From: Chara braunii
Taxonomy: Eukaryota > Streptophyta > Charophyceae > Charales > Characeae
Assembly (NCBI GenBank): GCA_003427395.1
Contig: BFEA01000072.1
Location: 82,790 to 121,689 of the forward strand
DNA: 38,900 nt
Reading direction: 5' to 3'
The position numbers were made by a program, and so were the translations under genes. Positions within the stretch are counted from its first letter, which is position 1; every line of letters starts with the position of its first letter. The notes below the pieces were generated by a model. It was not told the origin of the DNA. It did no database searches and saw only the letters and a program-made list of their open reading frames with translations. This document shows positions 20,553 to 31,839 of this stretch, piece after piece.

Positions 20553-22734
20553 CCTGGGGACCCTCCCGGCCGAGTCACGCAGGATTTTGCAGGACTTCGT
20601 CGGAGAGCGTTTTCAGCCGCTCCGGCCGAGTGCGCCAGCCGTACCTCTCGCACGCCCCTATGACANGACAGGGNCACGCGAGGCACGCCTTACCTCCACC
20701 TGCGGGAGCTGTCACCATCCCTTGGGTGGGCGTATCCCCGCCGAGCTACCGAAACACGTGCGAAGGCTTCTCGTATGCAATCNCAGAGGTGGCCCGACCG
20801 AGGGCGTTTCTCGTTTGCTGTAGCATAGGGGGTACGCGCGGTCAACACCCAGAATCGAACTCGTACGCGAATCNACGCACTGGGGGGCTGAGGTCCCAAA
20901 CGCGACTCGACGTCGGTCGACTAAGACGGATCACGCACACCACGCGATACACCACAACACTCACATCCACAAACACACGATACAACAACACAACAACACT
21001 CCTAGTCCCTTCAGTATCCAACCCATAACTTTCGGAAGCGAGAGTCAGATAGGCATCGCGCGTAAGATTTTAGTATAAAATATTGTGCACGCAAGGCCTT
21101 CTCATATCAACTAGTCATGCGAGCATACACAAGCAATCGCAACGATGGAGTACTATGTGGTACTCATAGTTGGGNGATCCTCGNTAGTCTCGAGGGCCAT
21201 GTTCGACACTCAAGTGTCGGCTGATAAGTGTTTTGAGGGGTTAATCTTTCGACGCTAGACAACTGCCAAGTGCGGTTGAAGATCACACCCTCTTCNGCAC
21301 NCTGTGGAGAGGGGTTATTCCTTCCACGCTGAGCCTAGGANCTGGGATGTCCTGGACAAGGACCACGAACCTAGGCCCTGGACCAACTTTCGACTGAGAA
21401 TNTTTNTAAGAAGTATACACCAATAAGAGAGGTTTTCCCTTCTCTCTCCATCTCGACCTCATTNAGNCCTTTAAGAGTGGGCTCGTNAGATCATGCGAAT
21501 ACNGTACATATATATACATAGTGGGGACTAAGTGCATGACGATCTGTCTTCACAATNCCTGTATAGTTCTCATCAATTACTATACCTATGCTAAGCAAGG
21601 GCAATTNANGTAGTCAAGCAAAAGTTTGTGTGGTATTTAGATGATCACTCTCACATCAGTTGTGTGGCTTGTCCATCAACATTCANGCAATACTCAGACT
21701 ATCACCAAGCTTAGATCAGGGAGTTCATAAGCATACCTGCAATCACACAAGATTCGAACANCAACATCACACACCCTAAGGGAGTCAACTTTACTGCTTT
21801 CTGCATACTCACACCCTGCCTNATGCATACAAGCCCAAACCCAATTCCATCATCCCTCAAATAAAGTACTTAGTCTTTAGAAATAGCCACTTAAAAAGAA
21901 GTCTGGGTGAAAACCCCAAGAAANCATAAAAGCCCACAGGGGTTGAGGCCTTAGGTTNAGATGTAGGAGCAAGGTAAGTTGTGTCGTAAACCGATGAATC
22001 GGCAACCGACCTGTTATCATTGATAACAGAAGATGATATTCTGTAGGATCAGGCCGAACAAGTCGAACCTTCAATCGAATTCCCAGCCCTGCAGCACAGT
22101 ACAGGTCAAAGAGAGTCACTACTATGTTTGAACCAAATGAATAACGTACTCTATGTCGTAGCCTAGCTCCTCTACTAATCTCTCCTTTATCTTATCTTAA
22201 TGGGTTCTAGAAATCATCAACAATTTTTGGCAGCATCTCCCTTTGACAGGTTGGATTTTGCCTAGCAGACAATATTCTAACTCCTTAGATTCTACAAAAT
22301 TTTTGGCAACACTTCTCGTAGGGACAGGAGACTGCCAAGATAAAGCTGAAAGTGTAAAGTCAAAGCATAACTTATACNTGGAACTAAACTTCNGANACTT
22401 ATTTGATAGTTGGAACTGAGGATAGTCTTCACGATCCCTCTCAGGTGATGACATCGTGTGCTAACACCAGTCCTAACATCAAGTAGGATCAGTCCTATCA
22501 AATCCCAAGCTTCCCATCATCCATCCCGTCTATCTATAGCTCCAGCACTCGGCGAGCATCTAAAGCAACTAAGCTATCAAAAGATTAACCCAGAGAAGAA
22601 CCTCAAGAACATACATAGGTTTGAACAACAAACATCTCTCACCAACCCACAGGTTCCTTCCCAGGTCACTTAGTTTGTTAAAAAAACCTCGTTATTCCTT
22701 TTTTTACCCTTTCTTACATAAGACATAGGATCAG

Positions 22735-23185
22735 CCGACCCAATTTATGGATCTGATTGACCTGCCAGTTTATATGGCTAGGCCACACCAACTCATGGTG
22801 CCCTAACCTGGTAAAACAAGTATACGTAAAGCATAGGACCAAACCACACCGACTTATAATGTGACCAGTCTCTGCCTAAACGATTGACATAAGGCATATG
22901 ACCGGGCTGCACCAACTTTTGATGAGACTGATCATCCTAACTTCTTAGCATACACAAATANCTGAGCCACCTNAANTCATGAGGGGTCAACCTCTGCCTG
23001 AACAAACGACGAAAGGCATATGACCAGAACACAACAACTTATGTTGTGCCNGGTCAGCCCATATANTGACATATAGCCTNAAACTAGGCTACTCAACTTA
23101 TGAGTAGTCTAGTCCCGCTTAAACANCAACAAGCGCGTATGACCGAACAAGCCGCAACTTATGCGTTCGCTCGGCCTCCGCAACA
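22735..23185. repeat. Hairpin array A, right LTR
   Basis: This is the counterpart of 2290-2725, with loops near 22743, 22791, 22852, 22915, 22975, 23036, 23096 and 23157. The unit at 22764-22811 pairs in three steps: CCAG with CTGG, TAGG with CCTA, and CACCA with TGGTG. Several ambiguous bases fall in this copy. One unit has drifted to CACACCG/TAATGTG without compensation. Confidence 0.8.
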
Positions 23186-23554
23186 CAACTANATTCAACA
23201 AATAAAGNCACTCTCAAATTTTGTCTTCAGTCAAGTGGTCAGGTCACCTCTACTCATAAGGATCCCCACNAAAATGTCGATTANGTTTAGAAAAGGAAAT
23301 AGCAAAACTTTATATACCTCTCTGCATTTGTGTTGTCAATGACATAGGACCAACTACCCAACTTATGGATGAGNCAGCCTGCCNAAAAAAAACACACAAT
23401 TTTGTATTGTTCATCTTTCTTCCCTCTGCTTTGTCTGCTACCGGCTTATATGGCTGTATCTCCCAACTCATGGCGCCCANCTTGCCACAAATATACATAA
23501 TAAATAAAGTATCAAATTGTATACTCTGATTCTACTTATGTTGGCGGCTCATGA

Positions 23555-23960
23555 CTTGACCACACCAACTTATGGTGCGAATGGTCTTGCCTGATCAATA
23601 AACATAAGGCATAGGACTGATCCACACCAACTTATGATGTGGTCAGTTTCTGCCTAGACAATCGACATAAGGCGTATGACCGGGTCGCACCAACTTATGG
23701 TGAGACTGGTCAGCCTGAACATTCGGCATACACAAAGTTCTGGGTCACCTCAACTTATGAGGAGTCAAACCTTTGCCTGAACAACGACAAAAGGCATATG
23801 ACCAAAACACAACAACTTATGTTGTGCACTGGCCAGNTCAAGCAGTTACATATGGCGTAGAGTCAGGCTACTCAACTTATGAGTAGCCTAGCCCAGCCTA
23901 GACAAGTAACGAGTGAGTGTGACTGAACTGCCCGCAACTTATGCGTTCGCTCAGCCTTCG
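23555..23960. repeat. Hairpin array B, right LTR (best preserved)
   Basis: Seven ACTTA loops start at 23568, 23630, 23693, 23753, 23815, 23875 and 23937, spaced 60-63 bp. The unit at 23670-23716 shows the full architecture: base stem AGGC (23670-23673) with GCCT (23713-23716), middle stem TGACC (23677-23681) with GGTCA (23708-23712), and tip CACCA (23688-23692) with TGGTG (23698-23702). The unit at 23865-23889 has a perfect 10-bp stem, AGGCTACTCA with TGAGTAGCCT. The unit at 23808-23826 has a perfect 7-bp CACAACA/TGTTGTG stem. Confidence 0.85.
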
Positions 23961-25589
23961 CAACACAACAACAAATAAGTCACAGTTCTGTCTTGTCAGA
24001 ATTCACGCAGATAAACTGACTTCATCATATATACTTGNCANTTTTACCCTTTCAAAACATGTCCTGAAGTAAAAAACAAACAAAAGTCAGATAGCTTTCT
24101 CAATCATACTTACAGACAAGCAATAGCAAAAGGAATATATAGTTTTAGGATGGGACCACACGAGTAAAGCGATCGTTATACCTGAATGTTCCCTGCCTCC
24201 AGAACCCCGCTTGGGTTCCGGCAGAGCTCCCGCAATCGGTGGGTGGACCTCCCACAAGGTCTTGCTGCGGTCCTACGGGTTGCAATCCCGCCTGCCTCCT
24301 TCCTTTCAGCACCAATAGACTAGACTTAGACTGAGAAGGGCAGGAGGAGAAATGTCGGACTCTCAAGATACAAGAGTGAGCCAACTCAACTCGCAGGAGA
24401 GGGCCTTGGAATCTTGAATCTCCTGAGGGCCCCGCAATGGCTGCCAATAACGCAGTGGCGACGGTCAACTTACGGCCAGAATGCAGAGACAAAAAGTTCT
24501 CCTAACTATCCACCAAGTCGCAGTAGTGCAACCCCTTGTTGAGTCTGATCACTCTCCTCAATGGCGACCTGTTCCCCTGGACTATACTGCCAAGACGCAG
24601 CCTAGGAAGATTGGATTCCACTACTGCATGCCCTCTGTGCTCTATTTGAGATACTGCAAACCGCAGCGAGACTCAGCAAGTATTAATGAGCCTGACAGTT
24701 TGCATGTCATAGCACTGCGTCCGAGTAGTACATACAACAAGAGACAGTGTTGTGCTCAGTAAAGTATACGGCAAGGCGCACGGTGCACCTCAGTGATATA
24801 AACGGAATACGGAATGCTCAGCTCCGTAGCGTCAAATGGCCACATGCGGTAATGCACAATGAGCCACAACGTCGTACCGCAACAAAACCCGGTGATAACA
24901 AAGCAAAACACCACAGATTCAACAATGGACTGTGAACTCAACAACGGCGTACCTTAGCTGTGCCTCAGAGTCGAACAAGAGTAGCAGCAAGGTATATATG
25001 GATACCAACTACTCATCAGAGTTCAAACAGATGTCATATACACAGACTACTGTCGTGACAACATTGCTGCCCCTTTTGAACTAGGGCATTAGCAGCGGCA
25101 TCCACAACCTTTTCTTGAGTCAACCATCAATCATAGTGGTAGTAGTAGTAGTAGCCTTTGTTGCCGCCTCAACAACTGTTCTCACACCGCCTTCTGTAGC
25201 AACAGTCTGAACCTTCAGTAGTTTCGCAGTTCACACAGCCCAACTTGGCAGACTCAGGCCTAGGCTAGTGTTGATGAACCTGGTCTGGTGCATGCTAAGA
25301 GGTCGTCGAACACGAGTAATCCTAATATTTGCAACAAAAGCTCTAAATCGTGAAGTGATAATTCAATCAGTATCTCATTACCANTAGACGAAGAGAAGTG
25401 GTGAGGGATCAGACAGAGGAGAAAGGTGGAGAAAATGACAAAAAAATAAAATAAAATAAAAAAATAATGAAAAAAATAATTCACATAAGAATGATCTCGT
25501 CAAACCCTTCTCCTTCTTCGGGCTTCTTCCCTCTACATCTTAGCAACCAGTAAATGACAACAAGTGTAGTAGTCTTGATTACACACATT

Positions 25590-28460
25590 AGTGCCACGTG
25601 ACACTCTTATCTCATGAAGATCAAGAAGACACAGCAACTTTTAGTGACAACATCAATCTCAGGGGAGTACTCAGTCTGCCTCTTCCATAGGTCCTTATCA
25701 ACCAGTCACCTCCTATAGATAGTGTGGACAATGTCACATCATCAGTGTAGTCCGGTAGCAGCACCACATCAGCATCCCATAAAGACTGGATTAGCGACAC
25801 TTCAGCATGCCACGAAACCAAAGGNAGCGCCACATCAGCGATCATGAAGATCAGAGGCANCATCACATTGCCCTGCCACGTTGAGGTACCATCGTNGTTC
25901 AACCAATCAGATTATGCCATATCAACGAAAAGGTTTGATGCCACGTCAACAGGTAGTCATCACCTCATGTGATGGGTGTGATGACTCTTTCCAGCCACAT
26001 CANCAATCAGTCTGGTCTCCCCAAGGCCATGTCAGCATCTGCAGCAGACCCTGTGTCCTATCAACANCACCAAAAGTGTCATATCAGCAATCAGGATCTG
26101 GAGATGCAGTACTATAGGTGCCACATCAGCACCACNAGTGTATCCACCTCATCTCCTACTCATCCNTTGTGTATAACACACTTACCTGCATACCCCTCCG
26201 ACGATGCTCAGGTAAACTGTGATAAGCAAGCAGCGCATATATGAAGTGTCATGTCCCAACACATGAAGAATCCGGGATCAGAAAGATGGTATCTCAACTC
26301 AACTTGACAGATTCAAGCCTGGGTGTGTTTTGGTCACACAGTCCAGCGGGAGAGGTTCTGGCCTGAGTGTGTTTTTGGTCACACAGCCCAGTGCCACAAA
26401 CTCAGTCTTATGTGTTGTCTTGGTTACACAACCCAATGCCACAAACTCAGGCTTGGGCGTGTATGATGAACCCAACCTGATGGATACATATCTGACATCG
26501 AAATACAAGTCATCACAGATCTGCGCAGTGCTTCTAATAATCAGAAATCAAGTCTAACACAAAGTCTTATTACCAATTTGACGAAGAGGGACGGGAGAGA
26601 TCAGACAGATCAGAAGGTGGAGAAGAGTCAATAAACATCAAGAGAATATTCCGACAATCCCCCNCTTTCTTCGGATTTTCCCCCTCCTCAATCAAGAACA
26701 AAATATGAGGTTGTCCAGTCCTGATCACAGTGAAGTGCCACGTGGCACAACTATCTCCTGAAAGCCTTGGAGACNATCAACAGCGATCTGTAATGACNTC
26801 AATACCAGGTACATATCCCGATCTTGACCTTTCTCCTTGTCGTGACCAGACCCTTATGTAGTCAGAGTGGCGAGTGCCACATTCGCAGCGAAGGGTAACG
26901 ACGTCAGCACCAGGTACGTACCTCGATCTTGACCTTCCTTAGCAATGCTGACAGGCGGCGAGTGTGCAATGAACCCAGACCGTGAAGACAATGTCAACAC
27001 CGTAGGTCCAAAATGTCGAACAGACGGTGATAGTCAATAANAAAAATTCGAAGCCAGATACTTAATAGATGAGAGGTCATACATAAACCAAGGAGGTGAG
27101 AGGGGGAAGAGATTGAGACAAGAGGGAGATAGGCAATGCCCGCTTTTCCACGAAATTCTTCCCTCAGCACCTCCGTAGAAATCAATGATCCAGATGAGTA
27201 TCTATAGTACCCTCCAAAGTGCCACGTGGCACAACCAACCGGTTCCTCATCAACAATAAAGCATGTGAACATGAAGATTCNAGGTAAGCATCACGTTCTC
27301 TCCTCAGTATTGATCATCTCCTGAATGACGATCTGAAGATCAGCACTACATATCTGTAGCCTCGCCACATCAAAAGTAGATTAGTAGCCACAACCACCTT
27401 AGCCCATCATACACGTGGCATCGNCCACCTCAGCAATGATGGCGCAACCCTTATCTCTTATACCGACCAATCCGCGGCCCAGATTCAAAATCTGGTGCTG
27501 CCATTCGATTCAAAACGCCNTAAAACCCCCAAACAGCATATTTCCTTGCTCATTTTNATCAAGAACTGAGCAAGATACATCATTTTTCGNTTTTTTTTTC
27601 TTCGTTCACCAACTCCCCTCGACACTCTCCGCGCTCCTCATTCCCGCTTTTGTTATCCACTATGATCCTCGCATTGATGTCGACCAGGCTTGAGACCATC
27701 AAGGCAACTCTTCTCCGCTCTTTACCTCAACAATCAGAAGATGATAATAAGTATAGTAGTCCTAATCACCCATAATAGCGCCACGTGACACTCTTATCTC
27801 AAGAAGACCATGAAAATACAGCAGATTCAGTGACGACGTCAACTTCNGGTGAGTACCCCGTCTCCCACTTCCATAGATCTCGATTTTCCTCCTCCTCACA
27901 ACCAGTCACCTCGGGTAGACAGTGTGGACGAATGCCACATCATCAAACTAGTTCAAAAGCAGCACCATATTAGCATGCCAATAAGGACCAGAGGCAGCGC
28001 CACATCAGCCTGTCATGAAGACCTGTAGCAGCGCCATATCAGCCTGCTATGAAGACCTGTAGCAGCGCCACATCAGCCTGCTATGAAGGTCCTGAAGCAG
28101 CCCCACATCACAATGCCATGAGGGTCTGGTGGTGCAACACTATAGGTGCCACGTGGTATGTCCAATTAGTCCCTCATCAGTGCTGGAGCAATGTCGACAT
28201 GATAACAACCAGGTAAGCATCCACGAATTCCCCACATTCCTGATCTCCTCCCAAGTGGCGATGAATGAAAACAACAATGTCGAACACGTGGCTCAGCCAC
28301 GTCAGCAGATGTAACACGTGGCAGCAGCCAGCCATGCCGGACCTGCAGCGTGCCGCCGTAGAGATGAAGTCAGCACAAAACCGGTGCTCGACCATCGTAG
28401 CAGCGTCGTGCCAATCACGTCGTCAACACATGAAGTCAGCATTAACCGCAAGACAGAGCG
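25590..28460 (+). repeat. Diverged module repeat with G-box, GACGTCA and CAGGTAMG, right LTR
   Basis: This is the counterpart of 5140-7960. It contains an extra stretch of about 87 bp (within 26699-26790) that is absent from the left LTR. Two perfect 14-bp palindromes GTGCCACGTGGCAC occur at 26735-26748 and 27219-27232. At the left-LTR equivalent of the second one (6684-6697) two C-to-T changes have broken the palindrome. The sub-block at 27990-28100 repeats AGCGCCACATCAGCC with a spacing of about 40-50 bp. Confidence 0.6.
26310..26485. repeat. TTGGTCACACA hairpin repeat, right LTR
   Basis: This is the counterpart of 5865-6030. The last unit here pairs CAGG and TTGGG with CCCAA and CCTG around a loop of about 13 bases (26448-26480), better preserved than in the left LTR. 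The third unit has drifted to TTGGTTACACA. Confidence 0.6.
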
Positions 28461-28704
28461 AATGTCAAAGCCAGGGAAGTCAGCTCTTATGTAGTGTTGA
28501 CGCGGGGTCTGGACCCCTGATGCTGTATCNCTCAGCCATCCAGATCTCAATGCGGCGAGGGCCCAAATTGGTTTGAAACCAGTTTCTCTTTGGCCTGGAT
28601 GTTGTCTGGGTACCTGCGCACAACAAGTGAATGTATCCAACCAAGGGCCTGGGTGCGGTACCTTTGAATCTACTGGTGAATTTGACCCTTGAATTTCCTG
28701 TGTG

Positions 28705-28850
28705 CAGCGCTTGGTCACACAGTCGTCACAGCAGACTTAAGCCTGGGCATGTCTTGGTCACACAACCCAGTACAGCAGACTCAAGCCTAGGCATGTCTTG
28801 ATCACNCAGCCCAGCACANCAGACTCAAGTCTGCGTTGCCTGTGGCTGAG
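28705..28850. repeat. TTGGTCACACA repeat, second tract, right LTR
   Basis: This is the counterpart of 8205-8345, with the same CTTGGTCACACA, CCCAG and CAGCAGACTCAAG elements. Two ambiguous bases fall in its last unit. Confidence 0.6.
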
Positions 28851-28893
28851 TTCTGGGCCCCAAACTACTTCTGAACATGGTTACGGCACGCAC

Positions 28894-28951
28894 ATGGGGC
28901 CATGCTAATCTTTTCTGTATCGTTCCAATTTTAACGGATGTCTCGAAGGAC
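28894..28951 (-). ncRNA. U6 snRNA-derived fragment, right LTR
   Basis: This is the same fragment as in the left LTR. Here the block after GATTAGCATGG reads CCCC, closer to true U6 than the left copy. From the end of that block outward the two LTRs are identical for 732 bp, so this copy may not be an independent reading of the genome. Confidence 0.8.
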
Positions 28952-28969
28952 TGTGGCCGTTTGACGGCC

Positions 28970-29071
28970 TTGAGATGTCATCATTAAGATGACCGACTCC
29001 AAGTAACTAAAAATTGGTCTTTGAGATGTCATCATTAAGATGACCGACTCCAAGTAACTAAAAATTGGTCT
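28970..29071. repeat. Two tandem 51-bp units, right LTR
   Basis: This pair is identical to 8472-8573 and lies inside the segment that is shared base for base between the LTRs. Confidence 0.85.
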
Positions 29072-30074
29072 TACTCATCAAGTTCCCGCGTCTAAATCCG
29101 ACACAGGTCTGTACTCCAACGGCTCATGGTTGTACCTACTGAGCTAGGTTCTTGGGTTCATGGTCCATCCCGGTATCAATCTCGGANCGCGTTCTAAAAT
29201 AAATAAAAGAAAAATAAAAATATGNAGGGAGAAGACTAATAACAAAGGAGATATGTATNGGTACTCCCTCGGCCTCTGCCAGTCAGGCCCGTTGCCGGAC
29301 TCCTCAACAAAACTAAGGGGGATAGTCCCGCGGGACCGTCAACCCCTNAGCNTTCCTCCATGACGCTCCTTTGCTCCTCCGCTGTTGATNGCNGACCTCG
29401 ATCCCGGGTCTTCGTAGTTTCATTCCAAANTCGTAACCTATAGGGCTAGGCCCAAGCTTGGTGGTAACAGGCGCGGACTTAACTATAAAGCCGTCCGTTC
29501 TAGGCCTAAGCCTGTCGGGCTGTACAAAAAGCCGTATTTTAGGCACACCGGCCATATGTGTCGACTCTCGCCGTATGAAGGGTTCAATTCTGTCTGTCGC
29601 CGCCGTGCACCCCGGTTACGACTTTCATGGTGCCTCCCGTGGCTTCTACCGCTGACCAATATCATGGTCGACCTCGGGAGTCCTAACTTTACACCTAACT
29701 AATCCCAGAGCCGTGGCAAGTGAGCCAAGTGGATCCGATAACCAAAACCTAGTTCCGACCATTACTGTCGGTCTTGAACGCGAATGTGCACTGCCTCCGC
29801 TACTGTAGTCTCTTTGCACTCCTTTTCTAGTTCACGCTACTACGCGCAAGCGCCGCTCTCCTAACCAAGCGTCCGCCTAAAATACATTGTGTGCCTTCAA
29901 AGTGCACACCCACGCACTGTCTTATCAAATCAAAAGATGAGTGTCATTCCATCCTCTGAGAGTAGGTTGTGGTCTCTCAGAAATGGGACACCCACTTGAA
30001 TACCATTGAAAACGCACCTTCTGTGAGATGCAAGAATATGCCCAAATACCCTTGTAAGGGTATTCGAGCCGACA

Positions 30075-30107
30075 CCGGTCACGTTCACAGGTCCGACACT
30101 GGTCAAT
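30075..30107 (+). other. Right flank immediately outside the 5' LTR
   Basis: The first bases after the LTR are CCGGTCACGTTCACAGG. They do not repeat the five bases before 145. The helicase remnant begins within about 30 bp. Confidence 0.5.
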
Positions 30108-31390
30108 ATGACGAGTAAATTACAAGTAGTGAGGCTTTATTTAGGTCTTCCTGTTGCCCATAAAGTTGACCTCCCCTTCGGTGGCATTCATGTCATTCTA
30201 TCCGGTGACATTTTCCAAATGCGTTTTGTGTCAACGATTCCTATTTACCAAATGTCATGCTCTAAATTAGCAAATACAATTTGGGATAATTATGGTTTTC
30301 GGCTCCGGCGTTTATTTACCACGGTCGTTGTTCTTGATGAATGCATACGTTTCAATTCGGATCCAGAATGGGATATTGGTTGTTCCCACGCACGAAAAGG
30401 TATTTGGACGTCCGATTTTGTTCGACTTGTCAATAGTCGAGTTCTCCCCACAAATCCTTTCTCTGAACCGAAAATTTCTCCTTGTGAAGCTTCACCATTG
30501 TTTTCTTCACTGCATTTAAAACCCTCGTGCACGACGGTCTATACAATCTTTGATAATGACACGTGGATGCACCTTATTCATTTTTATACTAAACATTTGT
30601 CTGAAAACCTGCCTTCTTCACATTACCCTATTCGAGTGCTTGCCCAGTTTGGTAACGCTTTGCAAACCAAAACAAAAGAGGATGTTTGATGTATCCTGTC
30701 ACTGTTTGACAATCTGTTGGGAAGCACATTTTCTTCACCTGGTGCCGACAATGCCACTAGTATTCACCCAAAACGTTGATCCTAGACACAGTGTCGCCAA
30801 TGACATCTTTGGAGTTTTGCATTCTTTACAATTCCCTGCAACAACACAGTTTCGCAAGGTCCATGATGATGGCGGAGGGTTTGACGTTTTATTCCCTAAC
30901 TAACCTCCTGACCTCGCTCTTGTCTCCTTGTCCGATAAAAAAACACCTCATTTATTTCCATTTCCACACTTCATTCCATTATGTGCGAATGTTTATCCAG
31001 TTTTCATGCAACGAGCAAAACGATCAGTGCATGTCAAACTTTCACCTACGCCTGAAAATCCATGAAGAACATGTGAATTGTACCCGAAACAATTTTCTTT
31101 CATTTCTGCAATTGCTGCAACAAATTATAAAATCCAAGGCGAAACGCTCGCTTCATAGATCGTTGTAGATTGGAGAGCACATATCGCAATGGCCGAATTG
31201 CGGATTGACGTTCTACAACAAGCATACATCACTGTCTCAAAAGCTATTAAGCGTCATGCTTTGTTGCACTTACCCCTCTCATTCCTGAATTGACTATATT
31301 TTTTAAACCCCCTCATAATATCCTCAATGAAGATGAAAGGTTTACTGATCTTTCAAATTCATTGTTGCATCCCTCCCGAATCCTTGCATT
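30108..31390 (+). pseudogene. PIF1-type DNA helicase pseudogene, 3' part
   Basis: PIF1 helicases unwind DNA and occur as cellular genes and in Helitron-type transposons. Visible in order are PFGG, IHVILSGDIFQM (motif III, G-D-x-x-Q), a VVVLDECIRFNSDPEWDIG block (the usual region after motif III, corresponding to L-x-x-N/S-x-R), LVNSRVLP, then after a frameshift near 30690 MPLVFTQNVDPRHSVAND, GFDVLF, FISAIAATNYKIQGETLAS (motif V) and VVDWRAH. FKPPHNILNEDERF probably marks the C-terminus near 31390. In-frame stops lie at 30901, about 31072 and about 31162. Motifs I and II (Walker A and B) are missing: they should lie to the left, where the LTR now stands, and are not found in the left flank. 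Confidence 0.75.
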
Positions 31391-31435
31391 GTTGTGATGC
31401 GCTCTTGCCAAATCTTTTTCTTTTGCCATATTTAT

Positions 31436-31460
31436 CCTTTTTTTTTTTTTTTTTTTTTTC
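31436..31460 (+). repeat. T-rich low-complexity run
   Basis: A run of about 22 T bases is flanked by CTTTT-rich sequence. It may be the tail of an old retroposed or duplicated piece. No gene is present. Confidence 0.8.
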
Positions 31461-31839
31461 TTCATTATTGGATAATATTGCCAGATCTTCTTCTTTTGTC
31501 ATATTTATCCTTCTCTTCTTCTTTTTTTTCCTCATCATTGGATAATAATATTCCGTTGTCAATACAACAACAAGACTCACCCCTTGACCATTGCTCAATA
31601 AAACTTGTAGAGCCTTCAATTTTTTTTAGCTCGCCACCCTCTTCAGAAAAACTTCCTGCGACATTTTTCCTTCATCAAGATGACAAATCAAAAACAAAAT
31701 ATAATAATGCCATACTAAAATCGCAGCTCCTAAGACTTCCTCGAAACCAATGCTTAAAAAGACCTAAAAAATCACATGATTATTTACATCTTCCTTCATC
31801 TCCACCGCAAGTTCCTACAGAAATTGCAGGCTCGCTTCC

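Larger units (their letters stand above)
145..30074 (-). mobile_element. Giant Ty3-type LTR retrotransposon, decayed, minus strand
   Basis: Two direct repeats of about 9.4 and 9.5 kb flank about 11 kb that encodes Gag, protease, reverse transcriptase, RNase H and integrase in Ty3 order on the minus strand. The right repeat, in element orientation, starts TGTCGGC and ends CCCCA. It is followed after two bases by a tRNA-Asp primer-binding site, as expected for a 5' LTR. A second gag-like protein follows integrase. No reading frame is intact, so the copy cannot be autonomous as assembled. The 5 bp flanking the two ends (ccaca before 145, ccggt after 30074) do not match, so no target-site duplication is visible. 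No clear polypurine tract precedes the 3' LTR (bases just right of 9576). Alternatives are a large segmental duplication or an assembly built from repeat consensus; the LTR reading is favoured because the primer-binding site sits exactly at the repeat edge. Confidence 0.75.
20555..30074 (-). repeat. 5' LTR (right copy), about 9.5 kb
   Basis: This is the direct repeat of 145-9576. Read on the minus strand it begins TGTCGGCTCG at 30074 and ends GGTCCCCA at 20555, giving TG...CA termini. Two bases then separate it from the primer-binding site. It holds the same internal modules as the other LTR: a GC-rich end (20555-21000), hairpin arrays (22735-23965), G-box/CAGGT modules (25590-28300), TTGGTCACACA hairpins (26310-26480, 28705-28850) and the U6-like segment (28894-28951). 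The difference from the other copy of several percent suggests insertion was not recent. Confidence 0.75.
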
